A stretch of 64,000 bases of DNA from the NCBI GenBank assembly GCA_963573385.1, contig CAUYLG010075706.1:62001-126000 (forward strand). Reading direction: 5' to 3'. The position numbers were made by a program, and so were the translations under genes. Source of the DNA: Cacajao melanocephalus (taxonomy: Eukaryota; Chordata; Mammalia; Primates; Pitheciidae). Shown piece by piece: positions 35,562 through 48,934 of this stretch; position 1 is the stretch's first letter, and each line of letters begins with the position of its first letter. Below the pieces are notes generated by a model. That model was not told the origin of the DNA. It worked only from the letters and a program-made list of their open reading frames with translations, and did not search any database.

Positions 35562-35812
35562 AGTATAGAGAATTGGTACAAGCCTGGATTCTGAATTTGT
35601 TTTTTTCAGGTTCAAATCCTGGCTCTGCCACTTATTAATCTTAAGTGTTTTAGTCATTTGTGTCTCAGAGTCCTCAAGCGTAAAATGGAGCAATACTATA
35701 TACCTCAAAGGGTTGTTGTGAGATTACTTGAGTGAATGCATGCAAAATGCCTAGAACAGTACCTGCACATAATCAGCATGTTGTGTTATACCTATTGCTA
35801 TTAATCTGAATT
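35562..35812 (+). repeat. MIR SINE, near full length, sense
   Basis: The clearest MIR in the window. It has a tRNA-derived head (TTCAAATCCTGGCTCTGCCA at 35612-35631, holding the B box), the core AGAGTCCTCAAGCGTAAAAT, GGGTTGTTGTGAGATTACTT, and the tail AATGCCTAGAACAGTACCTG. Such old copies are shared across mammals. Confidence 0.9.
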
Positions 35813-37735
35813 AGAACATTTGCTTCAAGGTTGTTGGAATGTGTCAAATCATTATTTGCTGACATTTTTTTGGAGTAACTGACTGTATTTGATTTCTGAA
35901 ACTCTGATTTCTGATCCTTTTATTTGCACTTCTATTATTTAGTTTATGTATTGACAAACTGGGGATTCTATTAGTAGCTTATTTATGCTTTTTTTTTTTT
36001 ACATGGTAAGGGCTAATAAAATATATGACACTTTCCAAATAAAGAAATATATGTCTTCCAGTAAATCAGTAGAGAATTGCATTTCAACATGTGTAACATC
36101 ATTCATCTGAGTATCTTAAAATTGCCTTATGGACGAGTATGATTCTATTTAAGAGCCAGAGAAAATGAGATCTGAAATTACTTTTTGAAAAGGTCAAAAG
36201 GCAGAATGCTAGTAACAAAATTGAGGTTTCTGAATTTGTTCTTGAGCAGCCTAATCACTAAGCCTACCTGAGTCTTCTCAAGTTGTCCTAATGACCTAGA
36301 TGGGTGAACAGTTAATTTTCCACATGAGTGCATTAGACATAGGGCCACTTTTCTCCATCACTCTCTGTCTCTTCACTGTCTTTCCCACACTGATTTCCAA
36401 GAAGCCTGTATGTTTCTTTGATGAGAAAGTTCTTGTAAAGCTGAAATAAGCTGAATTACTTTTTCTAGTGTACCCTGGAATTGTCCAGGTTTTTGTACAG
36501 ATATGGTTTGATGAACTCTCAGAAAAATGGGTGTAAAGCCTGTATAGATGTGGTATACTGGATAGGAAGACCTTTAGTCTCCTCTCTTGCTACATGAGAT
36601 AATCTTCTCTAGTTAATATAGATTCCTGGGAAAGTGTTCGTAACAATCGCATTCCATCTGGAGGATCTTCCCTTAGTCAGATAGGGAAAGTTCAGAGAAA
36701 GCCTCTCTGAGAGCTTTAGGGGAGAAACAAGGTAGAGAGAAACAAGTTCAGAAAGATCTTGGTTCTGAAGCTGCTTCTTTAGTTTGAAGTACTTAGCAGG
36801 TCAAAGTGCCATACTTTGTAGTGTCATTTTCTGAGCTTCAACACATCTGTGGTAGACTTCCTTTTTTTTGTACCTCCAACACAAGCAACATGTTGATATA
36901 TCTTTTTTTCACTTACATTTTTTTCTCAATGAGATCAGCATTTTCTCTGCCTTCATCTTCTGATTTATTCCGTGAGCACCCTTTTAAGACTTCAGCTCCT
37001 GTCTTTTTCAAGCTTGTATCAACCTCACTTTTCCTGTCTCAATTTGACTTCACATTAAATTACCAAGTATTTTCTGTCTTAGCTACATTATCTTGTAATC
37101 TGGAGCAAAAGGCAATCAGTGTCTTTTCACGCAGAATTGGGTTTGTGCCAGCTTGAGGTTTTTAGAAATCCAAATATTCTACCAATACATTTAAAGCTGG
37201 GCTCATAAACCCCTAAATAACTCCTTGTTGAAGCAGAGATGTGATGATTTGATGTAGGTTATGAACTCCTATGAAACTGGGTGTCAAGAATCCTGTGTGT
37301 TTGTGTGTGTAAATATGTACATATACATATATCTCATATGTATATGTATATATATAGAAAAATATGTGTATGTATACATACAGAGAAAAATAGATGACTT
37401 TTTTAGGAGAGGTTTTGTTGCTTTCATCAGATTCTCAACAAAACCAAGACTCAAAGGAAGAAATGAAAATGTAAAATATACACATAATGTAGGGGGAGAA
37501 TAGAAAAATCAATTTAATAAATAGGAAAGATTTTTCAAGTGCAAAGAATATGATAATAAAAACTTATGAAAGTGATGAGAAGAGTACTTATTAGAGATGC
37601 TAAAAACATTTGAGCTGGGTATACAATGATGACTAGAGTTTACCTGTGGGAAGAGTAGGGGAACATTCAAGAAAACTGTTTCTATTTCATCAAAAGCCTG
37701 AAGAAAAGTTTTGAAAAATGGCCAACTTACAGGAT
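35813..37735. other. Unique DNA with a short AT hairpin
   Basis: Repeat-free. The 116-codon frame at 36806-37156 on the plus strand is hydrophobic and Ser/Phe-rich with no domain and no splice context, so I treat it as chance. At 37319-37347 a perfect 12-base inverted repeat (ACATATACATAT, loop ATCTC) sits in TG/TA-rich sequence. Confidence 0.5.
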
Positions 37736-37739
37736 AGCA

Positions 37740-37985
37740 ATGCTAATAACTTCTATTTTTATCATCACTGACTATGTAATCAGTCCTGTGCAAACCATTT
37801 TACATAGATTGTTTAGTGTTCACTGCACCCCTATAAGACAGGTACTGCAGTGTATTTAATTATCTTATTTTACATATAAAAAACTAATGTTCAGTAATGA
37901 TAGGAAGTTGATACTGATGATATATTAATAACTAATAAGTGGACAAGTTAAGATGTAAACCTTAACCATTAAACTCTGCCTAGCT
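37740..37985 (-). repeat. MIR SINE, antisense
   Basis: GACTATGTAATCAGTCCTGT, CATTTTACATAGATTGTTTA, TATAAGACAGGTACTGCAGT, TTATTTTACATATAAAAAAC and AACTAATAAGTGGACAAGTT occur in reverse-complement MIR order. Confidence 0.75.
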
Positions 37986-39082
37986 AGTGCTAGCTGGAGT
38001 GGTTGGTTGATTTTGTGATGAAAATAGAAATAAGATTCTGTGGGAAAGAATTAAATTGGTACATAAATAAAACCCTATTCATCTTTCATTCAAATTAGGA
38101 TAGTTTGTTATTAAGAATCCACATTATCAATGACATCTTGGTCTGCTGTGACTGAAAAACTGTTACCACTGATTTCAAATGAATAAAATTGTATTTAACA
38201 AACTATTTTAAGCTTTTTTTCCTTTCAAATGACTGAAAGTGTTCTTTAATAACGGAAATTCTTGATAGCCATTGTCTTCTTTACCATGCTATTGTCTCAT
38301 AAGCTACCTTATTAAAATGCTAACTAAAACTCTGACAAAAGTTGAAGAGATACTGCAACTCATTTTAGGTAATAATAGATATTAACACCTTTCACTTTGT
38401 GATTATGTGCCTTGTCATTGTTAAGTAAAATAAAGCTAATTTTTCTTCAAATTTAATAAAATGGGTTGGAGACAATCTGCTGAACTTTTAATAAGAGCCT
38501 CACTAGAACACTATGTCAGAAAGCAAATTAAATAAGTAAGCAATTATTAGGGATTATTCTTAGTTTTGGACTCTAATCAGTGTGAATAGAATGTACACTT
38601 GCCATAGACATGGTTGGAGTTGAATAGAGGAACTTTTACAATTAGTGACTCTACAGAGTGCTTGTATGTTGAATGGACCAGAGGATATCTTGTCAGTCTT
38701 ATATGAGACTCCAAGAAATAAAACAGATGCTAAATGCCTAAATATAAACTTTAAAAATGAACCCACTCAAAATTTTATTCAGATATTAAAAGATTCAGAA
38801 TAGAAACTCATAGTATTCCAGCTCATTGTAAGTATCTTTATCTTCCTTGAAATAAACAAACTAACAATAATCCCAGAATTTTTTCTAAACAAGGTGACTA
38901 TTTTACATATTATTATTTGGTGGAAACTTGCCTCATATTAGCCAAAAAGGCTCTCCTGCAGAAAATCATTTGGAGATTTTTCAAGACAGACACTGTTTCA
39001 GTGTTCTGCAAATGTCAAGGCACTTCCAGCTTTTGCTAAACTAAATGAACATATGAGTTAGCCACAGTTAAAAGGTAATAAT
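37986..39082. other. Unique DNA, nothing recognised
   Basis: AT-rich. No gene or repeat could be supported. Confidence 0.5.
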
Positions 39083-39400
39083 ATTTTCTTTTTTTTTCTT
39101 TTGGGAAAAGTTCTTATTCTGTCATCTAGATTGGAGTGCAGTGGTACAATAAAGGCTCAAGCAGCCTCTAACGCCTGAGCTTAGATGATTCTGGCACCTC
39201 AGCCTGTTGCGTAGCTAGGACTATGGGTGCATGCTACCACACCCAGCTATTTTTTTTTAATTTAATTTTAATTTTTATTTTTAATAGTTGGGGATCTCGC
39301 TGTGTTGCTCAGGCTGGTCTCGTACTCCTGGTGTCAAGTGATGCTCCTGTTTTGGCCTCTCTAAATGCTGGGATCACAGGTGTGAGACATTGCATCCTGC
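39083..39400 (-). repeat. Alu SINE (old, AluJ-like), antisense
   Basis: Two Alu arms in reverse complement with many substitutions (ATTCTGTCATCTAGATTGGA for GCTCTGTCGCCCAGGCTGGA), an expanded T/A-rich linker at 39251-39287, and the end GTGAGACATTGCATCCTGC. High divergence suggests an early Alu. Confidence 0.93.
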
Positions 39401-39541
39401 TAAAATGTATAGGCTTAAAGATTTTTGCTGCAAGACTTTCAAGGACAGAAAAAAGCATGTAATCTCTTTATTTGAAGAGTTGAATCCACATATATGTTGT
39501 CAGTTTTACTTGCTGCTTATTAAGAATAGTAACATAACATG

Positions 39542-39853
<312 letters not shown>

Positions 39854-39867
39854 CAGAATAGTAACTT

Positions 39868-39886
39868 GATGATGATGATGATGATA
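39868..39886. repeat. (GAT)n microsatellite
   Basis: Six consecutive GAT units immediately after the Alu target duplication. Confidence 0.9.
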
Positions 39887-39889
39887 GCA

Positions 39890-39975
39890 ATAAAAATACA
39901 AAATGTTTACTAAATGCCAGGTAACATGTTCAGTTGTGAACTCACTTAATACTCATATTACATACTTACTTATCA
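39890..39975 (-). repeat. MIR SINE fragment, antisense
   Basis: AATGTTTACTAAATGCCAGG, ACATGTTCAGTTGTGAACTC and ACTTAATACTCATATTACAT fit the reverse-complement MIR tail. Short. Confidence 0.5.
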
Positions 39976-40585
39976 TGAAAGTTGTAGCTCTGAAAATTTA
40001 TTTGTAATTTGTTGTTTACTCACATACATAGGTTTCTTTGATTGCTTGTATATTCTGAATTATGTCCCTGTATATAAATGAATCTGTCAATAGAATTTAG
40101 AGACTTGTATTCAGATCAGCAAACCTATATAACTCAAATATGATTTTAAATAGAAACAATAATACCAAGGCTGCATGCTTATCCTCAAAATGAAACATGA
40201 AAAATTCTAATATTTATAACAATGACCTGTATCTCTTAATCAGTATGAAATGGCTGGATACTCATTTTTTCTATAAACTCTTTTTACAAGATTTTATACA
40301 AATGACAAGATATATTACATGATGTTTTTGCCTACTCATTAAAAAATATTTAATAATAAATTATTTAAGCATCTCAATATTCTACAGTACTCTGAAAAAC
40401 CTGAAACAATTACAGAAATATGTTTTAGATGTATTTTTAAGCAAATAAATTGTGTCATATATATTTTGCAGTCAATTTTTTGTATTATAATGTTCTATAA
40501 ATATTTTTAGCATGAAAAAAGATCTTGCTCACTTTGTACTGCTGCATTAACAGTCCGTAGTACAAATGCACTGTAATTCATTTAA

Positions 40586-40960
<375 letters not shown>

Positions 40961-41437
40961 CATAGTTGATTTTTTAATAGCAGATCTATAGAAGAATGAA
41001 ATAATAAATTTAATGTTTTACATAATTTTTAGTTTAATTGACACTACTAAATTACCCTCTACATACTTTATTTAAAATATCACAAGAAGTCTCTTAACCC
41101 AGGAGTGTATCTAATGTTTACCAATGAGTGAAACATATTATCTCTTTATTATAATTTATATTTTCATGATGATTGATAAAGTTGAACTTTTTTCACAATT
41201 TTGAGGCCATTTTTTTCTTCTGTGAATTGCGTTTTTATGTTTTATACACTTTTTTCCATTGGTTATTTGTTTTCTTCTTATCAATGTGCAAATACTTTTA
41301 ATCATTTTGAGATTCGTTATCTTTATATGTACTGGTAATATTTTCTCCCTTGTACATTTGCATTCTAACCATCTATTAAGTATTTTATCATATAGATATT
41401 TTAATGTTTGAGTCAGTAAACATATTTTATCCTTGCA

Positions 41438-41778
41438 CAGTCATCCCTTGGTATTCATGGGGGATTGATTCCAAAACCCACCCTCCAACAGACACCAAAA
41501 TCAATAAATGCTCAAGTTCCTTATATGAAATCGTGTAGTATTTGCATATAATCTATGTGCATTCTCTCTTATTCTTTAAATCATTTCTAAATTGCATATA
41601 ATATTCAAGACAATATAAATGCAATGTAAATTGTTGTTATATTGTATTATTTAGAGAATAATAGCCAAAAAATGTCAGTACAGATACAACCATCCATTAA
41701 AAAAAAATTTACAATCCATTGTTGGTTAAATGTGTGAATGCAGAACACATGTATATGGAAGGATACAGAAGGCTGACA
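41438..41778 (+). mobile_element. MER2 DNA transposon (Tigger group), near full length
   Basis: Begins CAGTCATCCCTTGGTATTCA, continues GGGGGATTGATTCCAAAACC, GAAATCGTGTAGTATTTGCA, AATTGTTGTTATATTGTATT and ACAGATACAACCATCCATTA, and ends GGATACAGAAGGCTGAC. Both terminal inverted repeats (CAGTCATCC... and ...GGCTGAC) are readable. A nonautonomous 340-bp element with no coding capacity. Confidence 0.93.
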
Positions 41779-42080
41779 TATTTTTATTTTATGGAAACTT
41801 TCAGTACTGCAATGTTATTAATTTCTCTTATGTGTAAGTTTATATTTTTGTATACATAGTTCCTTAATCAGTTGAAGGTGTACTTTATCAAAATATAAGG
41901 AAGAATTCTATTTCATTTATACATTTAGTTTCTGTTTTTGCACTGCTTATAGCATGTTTAGTTTTCTTATAAAACCCTGTGACCATTGTTTCATTTCCCC
42001 CCAAATGTTCAGATATACTTAAATATTTTACATATATGATAAAATTTAATTTGTCAAATTCTTATAAAAATCAGGTTGAG

Positions 42081-42555
42081 ATTTTGATTGTTTAAATTTA
42101 AATAAGACATTTAAGGAGGCTTGGCATATTTTTTATATTGAGACATTGCTACCAAAAATGGTATATTTACCATTTATTTACATCTTACATTTATCAGTAA
42201 CCTTTCATATTTTTCTTTACATGATTTTTGGACATGTCTTCTAAGATTAACTTACAGGTATTTTTTAAATTATTTTGTTATCAAATTTTTAATTTTCTCC
42301 AATTAGTAGTTGCTGCTATTAAAAAGATCTATCAATTTTTTTGTGGTAATCACACTGACTATTTATTAATTAATAGTAGCCTCTTTAGTGACCTAGAGCC
42401 CTCTGATACTGACCATACATATAATTTCCTCTTTATTCTATTGTGAAAATGCCAGTATTACAATTTTTGCCTACTAATTATTGTTCTTACCTAAGTCACA
42501 CTAAGATCTTTGGCCATCTTTCTTAGTCAGATACATATTACAGTCTTGCAATATA
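42081..42555. other. Unique AT-rich DNA
   Basis: No family could be assigned. It may include further old L1 sequence. Confidence 0.4.
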
Positions 42556-42559
42556 TGAA

Positions 42560-42725
42560 TCCTAATGATGGGTAAAATATATGGGTAAGTGAGAAAACTT
42601 GAATTTGAGAGTGATTTTATGTGATTTCATGTCAGTCTCTTAACTAGTCTGAGTTTTTTTTTTTTTTAATTTCAAATCTATAAAAGGTGAGAAGGAAAAT
42701 AGCTATGTGGTTTTATGGAACAAGT
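42560..42725 (+). repeat. Possible MIR fragment, interrupted by a T run
   Basis: TCATGTCAGTCTCTTAACTA and GTCTGAG followed by a T run, then AATTTCAAATCTATAAAAGG, follow the MIR core (CAAGTCACTTAACCTCTCTGAGCCTCAGTTTCC...TCTGTAAAATGG). Weak. Confidence 0.4.
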
Positions 42726-43064
42726 AAAATAACTTTTTAAACTATAAAATAATGTAAAATATTTCATGTTATTTCAATTACTATAATACTTTGGCTGTAA
42801 ATAATGTTATGTCTGTAGGTTTTTTTTTTAAATTCTTTGGTTTGATATATCTTGAGGGTACTTTTTTCTTAGGTATTTTATATATTCATTTATAGAAAAA
42901 AATTCTAGGCCAATATAAGTGAAAAGTAGAAATTAAACTTCAGAAATTTCACACCACAAAATAATTAAATATTACCTTTTTATACATAGAAATATATTGT
43001 ATGAGTCTTTTGTCTAATTTAAAATGTATAAGAATTTTAGTTTTCACATTTCAATCCTAGAAAG

Positions 43065-43200
43065 TAACACGATGGGTAACTGGAAGTTGTCAATTTGATT
43101 TTTTAGTTTATTATCACTTTACTGTGGCTTTTCGCAAAGTTATTTAATCTGTTTGTCCCTCTTTTGCTAATTGTAAAAAAGAAAAATAATTGTTGAAATA
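43065..43200 (+). repeat. Probable MIR fragment, sense
   Basis: CTGTGGCTTTTCGCAAAGTT, ATTTAATCTGTTTGTCCCTC and TTTTGCTAATTGTAAAAAAG match the MIR core order with substitutions. Confidence 0.5.
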
Positions 43201-45701
43201 ACTATGGCTTAAACAAAAAAGGAGGATCTAATCATATGGATTATAGATTTCTTATAGATATTAAAATGTTATTTTAGCAACAACAATAATTTTATTTCAA
43301 GGAAGACTGATGAAATGTAAATTTTGGTCTCAAAAAAACGCTCCAACGATTAGTATAAAGGCCTGTAAGATCTTTCAAGACCCTGACTACCTCTTTCCAA
43401 ACATCATTTCTTGAGTGAAGAGTAATCAGAAACATTCTGGGTTCCTCTTGAAATTGATGTAATCTAACAAAAAATTTAACACAAGAGAAATAAAAAAAGG
43501 TGTAAGAAATTTGGGTCAAACTTAAATGTCAACAAATCCTGTCCTTTGTCAGGGACAGAAAAGATGAAAATGTTTAGACTTTATTTAACTTAAAAAGAAC
43601 AAAGCTCTCACACTTGGTATCTTCCCTATTTACTCTCTATTATCTTAAGGAATAACAGAATCTCCAAGTAGGAAGGGATGTAAGGGTTATCTATTCCAAT
43701 GTGGTCAATGACTTAACCCCTTTCACTGTGTTTCACTTGAATGTTGGCTTATTTTCCTATCTACTCCCTCATACATATTCTTTCAGTTTGGAAAACCTCT
43801 ACTGGCTAGCTTTTGCTTATATTGATCTTAAATTTACTTCCTATAGATGTCTTAGATCCTAAATTCAAATAAAGTAAAAGCAGAAGAAAGAGCAGCTGCA
43901 GCTACATAGTATGATGTTATGTGATAGATCTGTGCCCTTATGTTTTGCAGAGAAAAGAACACAAACAAAATAAGAAAATAAAAAAGGAAGACACCCAGAA
44001 AGATAATTGTTCTTGGTACTATCTAACTGTAAGAAGAAACACTGTAATTTAAACAAAGGTGTCATCCAGGAGACAGGCATGCATTCGGCATGATCATAAT
44101 ATACAGTAATTAGAAAGACAAGCAGAAGGATAATACCACCCCTCACATATATACAGTTGGAAAATAGATAAATTAATATAGATACAGACCCAGCAATTTA
44201 TGCATATATAAAGTTCTATGGCTTTATCTCTACATCTGTAATCATTTTTACATTATAGACACAGAAATTTTTCACAAGAACATGCTGGTATTTGAAATGT
44301 TTTAAAAAATCTGTTCCATGTAAGTAAGGCTATCTTAGTCTATTCCCCCATCTTCCAAAATCATGATGCAAAACAAATATCAACTAATGACAGAATCCAG
44401 TAGCAAAGCTTTTTAGAGACACAAGGAAAAGCATGGTAGTGGAGAATAAACTGCATCTGAACTCCAGACCTTTAAAGAGAAAATGATAAGTGCAAGGGGG
44501 TGGTTCCCATTTTCAAGAGACTGGGGAAGTTGGCATGTTCCTGAGGCAGAGACTCTAGCACCAGGGGAAAAGGCAGGGAATGAGGGTTACCTAGAAGCTG
44601 AGAGGTGGATTCTTATTCACATGAGAGTTTTCTGGAAGGGGGAAGTGAGATAATAAGATGGGCCAAAGAAAAGACATAAGCAAAAGGGTGGTCTCAGTTG
44701 AAGACTAGCCTCAGCCTGATTCAATGAGAACTCAGGAGCACAAATTGCCCCAACAAATTGGTTAGAGCTTGAGGCAAGGAGACTACCCTTTGCTACCCCA
44801 ATGTCTGGCCATCGTTAGTTTAGGGATATCCCAGGGCATACTTAGGGTTGGCCTGATATCCCAGGCAAAACAGAAGACAGTTTTGAATAAAATCAGAGGC
44901 ATATAGGATGCAGGGAGAATTATTTACAGCCTCAAAGTTTTGGACTTTAAGTGTTGAATGATTCCAATCAAAAGTCCGAGTTAGTATTTTATTTTTAGTA
45001 CTGATGTGGAGGTCTATCCGGTATGAATGGTGCCAACATGTCCTTTTCAAATAAGCAAAATTTTAATATTACTCTAATGCATTTGGCTTGATCATTGCAT
45101 TCATGTCTATAGCCAGGAGAGATGGGATATACTGATTGAGTTTGAAAGTCTGAGTCCTTTGGGCTGGTAATGGGGTCAACTAATCCAGGACCATATGGAT
45201 TATTAAAAAGAGATGTAGAAATAATTGGAAAATGAAATGAAAATGTGGTTGTTAGAAAGCAAGCACATTTCTGTTACAATTACCTGGTACACTCTTGTGT
45301 TTATTGACTGAGATACAGAGTCAAAGTGGAACTTAGACATTAAAAAAAAAAAATGCCTGATCTCTTCTGACCTTCAGTCCAGAGCTCTTTGTGTCATACC
45401 AAGTTCTTCACAATCACTCTACTTAGTTTCTTCTAAACCTTTCTAATAAAATCACAGGTCATTTTCCATTAGAGTTATAAAATAGTAGTAAATAATGAAT
45501 TCTTAGTTGTATTCTGCTACTCATTTTCTCCTGTTAATGATTGCCCTGCATTAAGACCATCTTTCCACGGAGTTTTAAAGAAATTATAGATATCTGGGAC
45601 TCATTTTCACAGGTTCCAATTTAAGAAATTCAGGATGAAGTATGGATGCTTACGTTATTCAAGGCACTCTACAAGTGATTGCAGGGCAATTAAAACTTCT
45701 A
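43201..45701. other. Mostly unique DNA; a GC-richer block at 44.45-45.05 kb
   Basis: No gene. The stretch 44450-45050 is GC-richer, with phrases such as GGGCATACTTAGGGTTGGCC and GATATCCCAGGCAAAACAGA, which look like old ERV/LTR-type sequence on the minus strand, but I cannot assign it. The 93-codon minus frame at 43865-44146 has no domain. Confidence 0.4.
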
Positions 45702-45781
45702 TTAGTTTGGTGCAAAAGTGATTGCAGTTTTGACCATTACTTTTGGCAGCAAAAATCGCAACTACTTTTGCATCAACCTAA
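45702..45781 (+). mobile_element. MADE1 mariner MITE (miR-548-type hairpin)
   Basis: An 80-bp element starting TTAGTTTGGTGCAAAAGTGA and ending AACTACTTTTGCATCAACCTAA, the MADE1 layout derived from the ends of Hsmar1. The halves are near-complementary over about 37 bases. A TA precedes it, the mariner target; the TA expected after it reads TC. Known biology: several human miR-548 genes are transcribed MADE1 copies. Whether this copy is transcribed or processed cannot be told from sequence. Confidence 0.95.
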
Positions 45782-48718
45782 TCATATGTATGTTTGAATA
45801 TTGTTAAAACCAAGGAACCTGCATAAAGAGATTGGCTGATTATCTATTATATTCTGGACCAGTTCCCTTAAGATGAGTGTTTTATTCAGCAATTATGTAT
45901 TTTCAAGTTTTGATTCATCTTACGTAAAAGGCCCTTAGGATAATTATCTCTAGGCTTCTATGAGTAGCGGGGGCCACATTACAAATTTTAGGGAAGACGT
46001 ACTTGGCCACTATTAAAGAAAGAGTAAACCAAAACTTCACTCTTTAGAAACAAGTTTTTAAAATATTCCTTTCTAATAGTATTTCTTTTATATATAATGT
46101 TGGGGAGTAATTTCTAAGACTTTTAGACTTGAAAATAAATAATTTTACACAGTGGAAATTCCATTCTCTTTGAATATCTTGAAGATAGAATAGTTAGAAA
46201 TATTAAGATACAATAAAAAGTTAAATTAAAGCACTCTTCTACAACACAGTTCCAGTCTGAAATGACAATTGGATTTTAAAATGAAGTAAAGAATATAGTT
46301 TGAGTGAGATTGAAGGCTATGCTAAACTGTTCATTGTCAGTTGTTTTATAAACTTAATTTTCTTAGCATTAATTGTGTTTTACTTTATTAACATTAATAA
46401 AGTATGTAAAATTTTACATATCTGTAAAATATAAAAAATAGTTCATGCTAAAGTACATAAAAATAAAAAAGAAGAAACCTGAGCTTATCCAAGCACCACA
46501 ACTGTCCGAAAAAAGGAAAAGCCAATTAACATCTCTGATAAATTAAAATACATATTGAAAGTGGGCTATTTCACTTAAATTGTTTAATTCTTAGTTGTTT
46601 TCTTTAGCAAATTCCTGTATATAAAGTAAATTGTATTGTCATCTTTAAAATGTTAGAATATATTGAATATTAATATTTTCATGACACCAAAGTCAATTTT
46701 AAAAAGATTGGAAAGTATTTATTTCTAGATATTTTTTCAATATAAGTCTAATTTGGTCATGAGACATTTAAAGAACTCACTTTTACTGGATAATAAACTA
46801 TTCTGCTTTTTAGAAGTTACGAAGTAGCAGTTAGCAAGTCTACTTATAAATCTAGGACATAAATATTCTCCAAAAATTTCAGATACACGAAAGCTCCCTC
46901 TGCTTGGTTTTTAGAATACTTATTTATGATAATTTTAAATATCTGGTAAATCATATTTTCCAGTATGTTACTCTTTATTTAATCTTCTCTTTCTTGCTTA
47001 ATTTAATTTTGCCTTCTATAATAATTAATAGGTATGTTAAAAGACTATAACTATAGGCAATTGATCAAGGTACTTCAACTGTTTCCACTTGTGTAGTTGT
47101 TACATTTAATGTACCTTTACTAAAAATAACATTGAGAAAATTTAAATCCACACACACACAGTTTCAAGAACCATTTATTACCTCAAAACAACAAGGTAAA
47201 TAGACAACTAGGCAAATAGAATCAATGACATAGAACAAACTATTTAGTCTCAGTATGTGTAAAAGCTTTGTAGGAATAAAATGTAGAGATGAAACTCTAG
47301 GAGTAAGAGGTGAATTACCCAATATATTAAGTCAAGAAAATTAAACAGACATTTAACGATTAATTAATTCAAATATACATTTTACTTTAGGCATTTTACA
47401 AACCAGAAGAATGGGAAAACTTGTGATAAAAAGAGAAGATTTATGTAAGCATTAATGAGGAAAGTTTTTGTAAGCATTGATAAAGTAATAAACAAAGGCC
47501 ATAGATATGACTTCATAAATTTTTAATACTTGTGCACATAAAATATGCACTTTAAAATGGATAATTACAAGGAAACAAGTTAGAAACTAATATTTGAATT
47601 AAATATAATTGTTAAAACATTTAAGTATCCTTAAAAATTGAAAAGAAGATCACCAAATCTTCAGTGGAAAGATAGTCACAGGGAAAGATAAAAGATAGTC
47701 AGTTTAAAAGATATCCTCAGGAAAATATAGACAATTGGTCTTAAACTGCATAATATATTGTCATTGGTAACTATTTTGTACCTGTGGTCTGTGAATTTAC
47801 TCCTTATCTATTCTTAAGCCCTCCCTAAATAATTCTACTTATACCTGTGCCTTCAATTATATACCCAGGACCCTCATATTTGTATCTTCAGCTGAGAATT
47901 ATTTTTTATGCCTCAAATAATTCATGAAAAAAAAATTTTTTTAAAGGATCACCAAGATTCACTATTTCACATTTCAGATTAGTTTAAGGATACTGGTCTA
48001 ATAAGTCAGTGACAAGATTAATTCAACCTGCATAGTCTATTTTCTGCTTACAGGATGTATGTTTTTCATTTGCCATGAATTCTTAGATTCAATAAGGACC
48101 TCTCTGCAGGTTTCCTAACAAATCTTTAGATTCATGTCAGGTGTACGTTCTGATTTATATACATTTAAATTACTTAAAATTAGTGAAGCAAACACAGTCA
48201 GGATTGCTAAATGCCAAGTCACAGAAATTCAGTATTAGTCCCACGAACTCTATTCCTTTAATATCTTAAAAAATGTTGATAGAGTTGGGGAGAAGAAAAA
48301 TAAAACGTCAACTGGGCATAGAATAATTAAGTTGTGGGTGAAGCTAGAGGTCATTTCTATCTTGTGATGCCCTGACAATATTAGGTCAGTGTCTCCACAT
48401 TTCATATTTTTAACTTACTTTTTCCACTGAAAATGATATATATTTATTTTCCAGTTAGGGAAACTTTTACTGGCTGGACTCTTAAAATATAAAGTCTAGT
48501 AGCATTTTAAAATGTAGCTTTGCTCACTAGGTTAAAAAATAATCATGCTGGATAATTTAATCAACACAAAGATTATTATGGATACACATAGACAAGTTTC
48601 ATTAGTGGTGCCAAGAACTATCACAGGAATTTTAGAGAACGGTCCTTATTTCTGATGAGCTAGGAGGAAGGTAGAATACATTCCAAATAACATATTCCTT
48701 GATGAACATGTGGATTTT
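45782..48718. other. Unique AT-rich DNA, nothing recognised
   Basis: About 3 kb with no supported gene or repeat. A 10-base inverted repeat (TACTTTATTA, loop ACAT) lies at 46381-46404, and a short (CA)n run lies at 47150-47160. Confidence 0.5.
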
Positions 48719-48753
48719 TTTTGTTCTATGCTCCAGGAGAGCATAGAACAAAA
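48719..48753. repeat. Perfect 15-bp inverted repeat with 5-base loop
   Basis: TTTTGTTCTATGCTC, loop CAGGA, then GAGCATAGAACAAAA. The arms match at all 15 positions, which is unusual in otherwise diverged neutral sequence and suggests recent origin or gene-conversion-like maintenance. It does not resemble a rho-independent terminator in function, because this is a eukaryotic genome. Confidence 0.9.
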
Positions 48754-48934
48754 TATAATTTAGACTGTTTATCCACAAGACACAAATTACTTAACTATAT
48801 TACATTCTTAGCTTTCTATTAGCTTATATAAGTTCCAATCATATAGATGAATAAAATTATGAAATTCTATGGCCCTTTTGCAATGTATGCTTTCTATTTT
48901 GTGATAATTTTGTTAGATAACATAGAAAGCTTAC

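Noticed and set aside
36806..37156. 116-codon plus-strand open frame
   Set aside because: Outside repeats, but Ser/Phe-rich low-complexity translation, no domain, no splice or promoter context; this length is expected by chance in 64 kb.
48719..48753. Rho-independent terminator
   Set aside because: The stem-loop beside a T run is superficially similar, but the context is a mammalian genome and no gene ends here.
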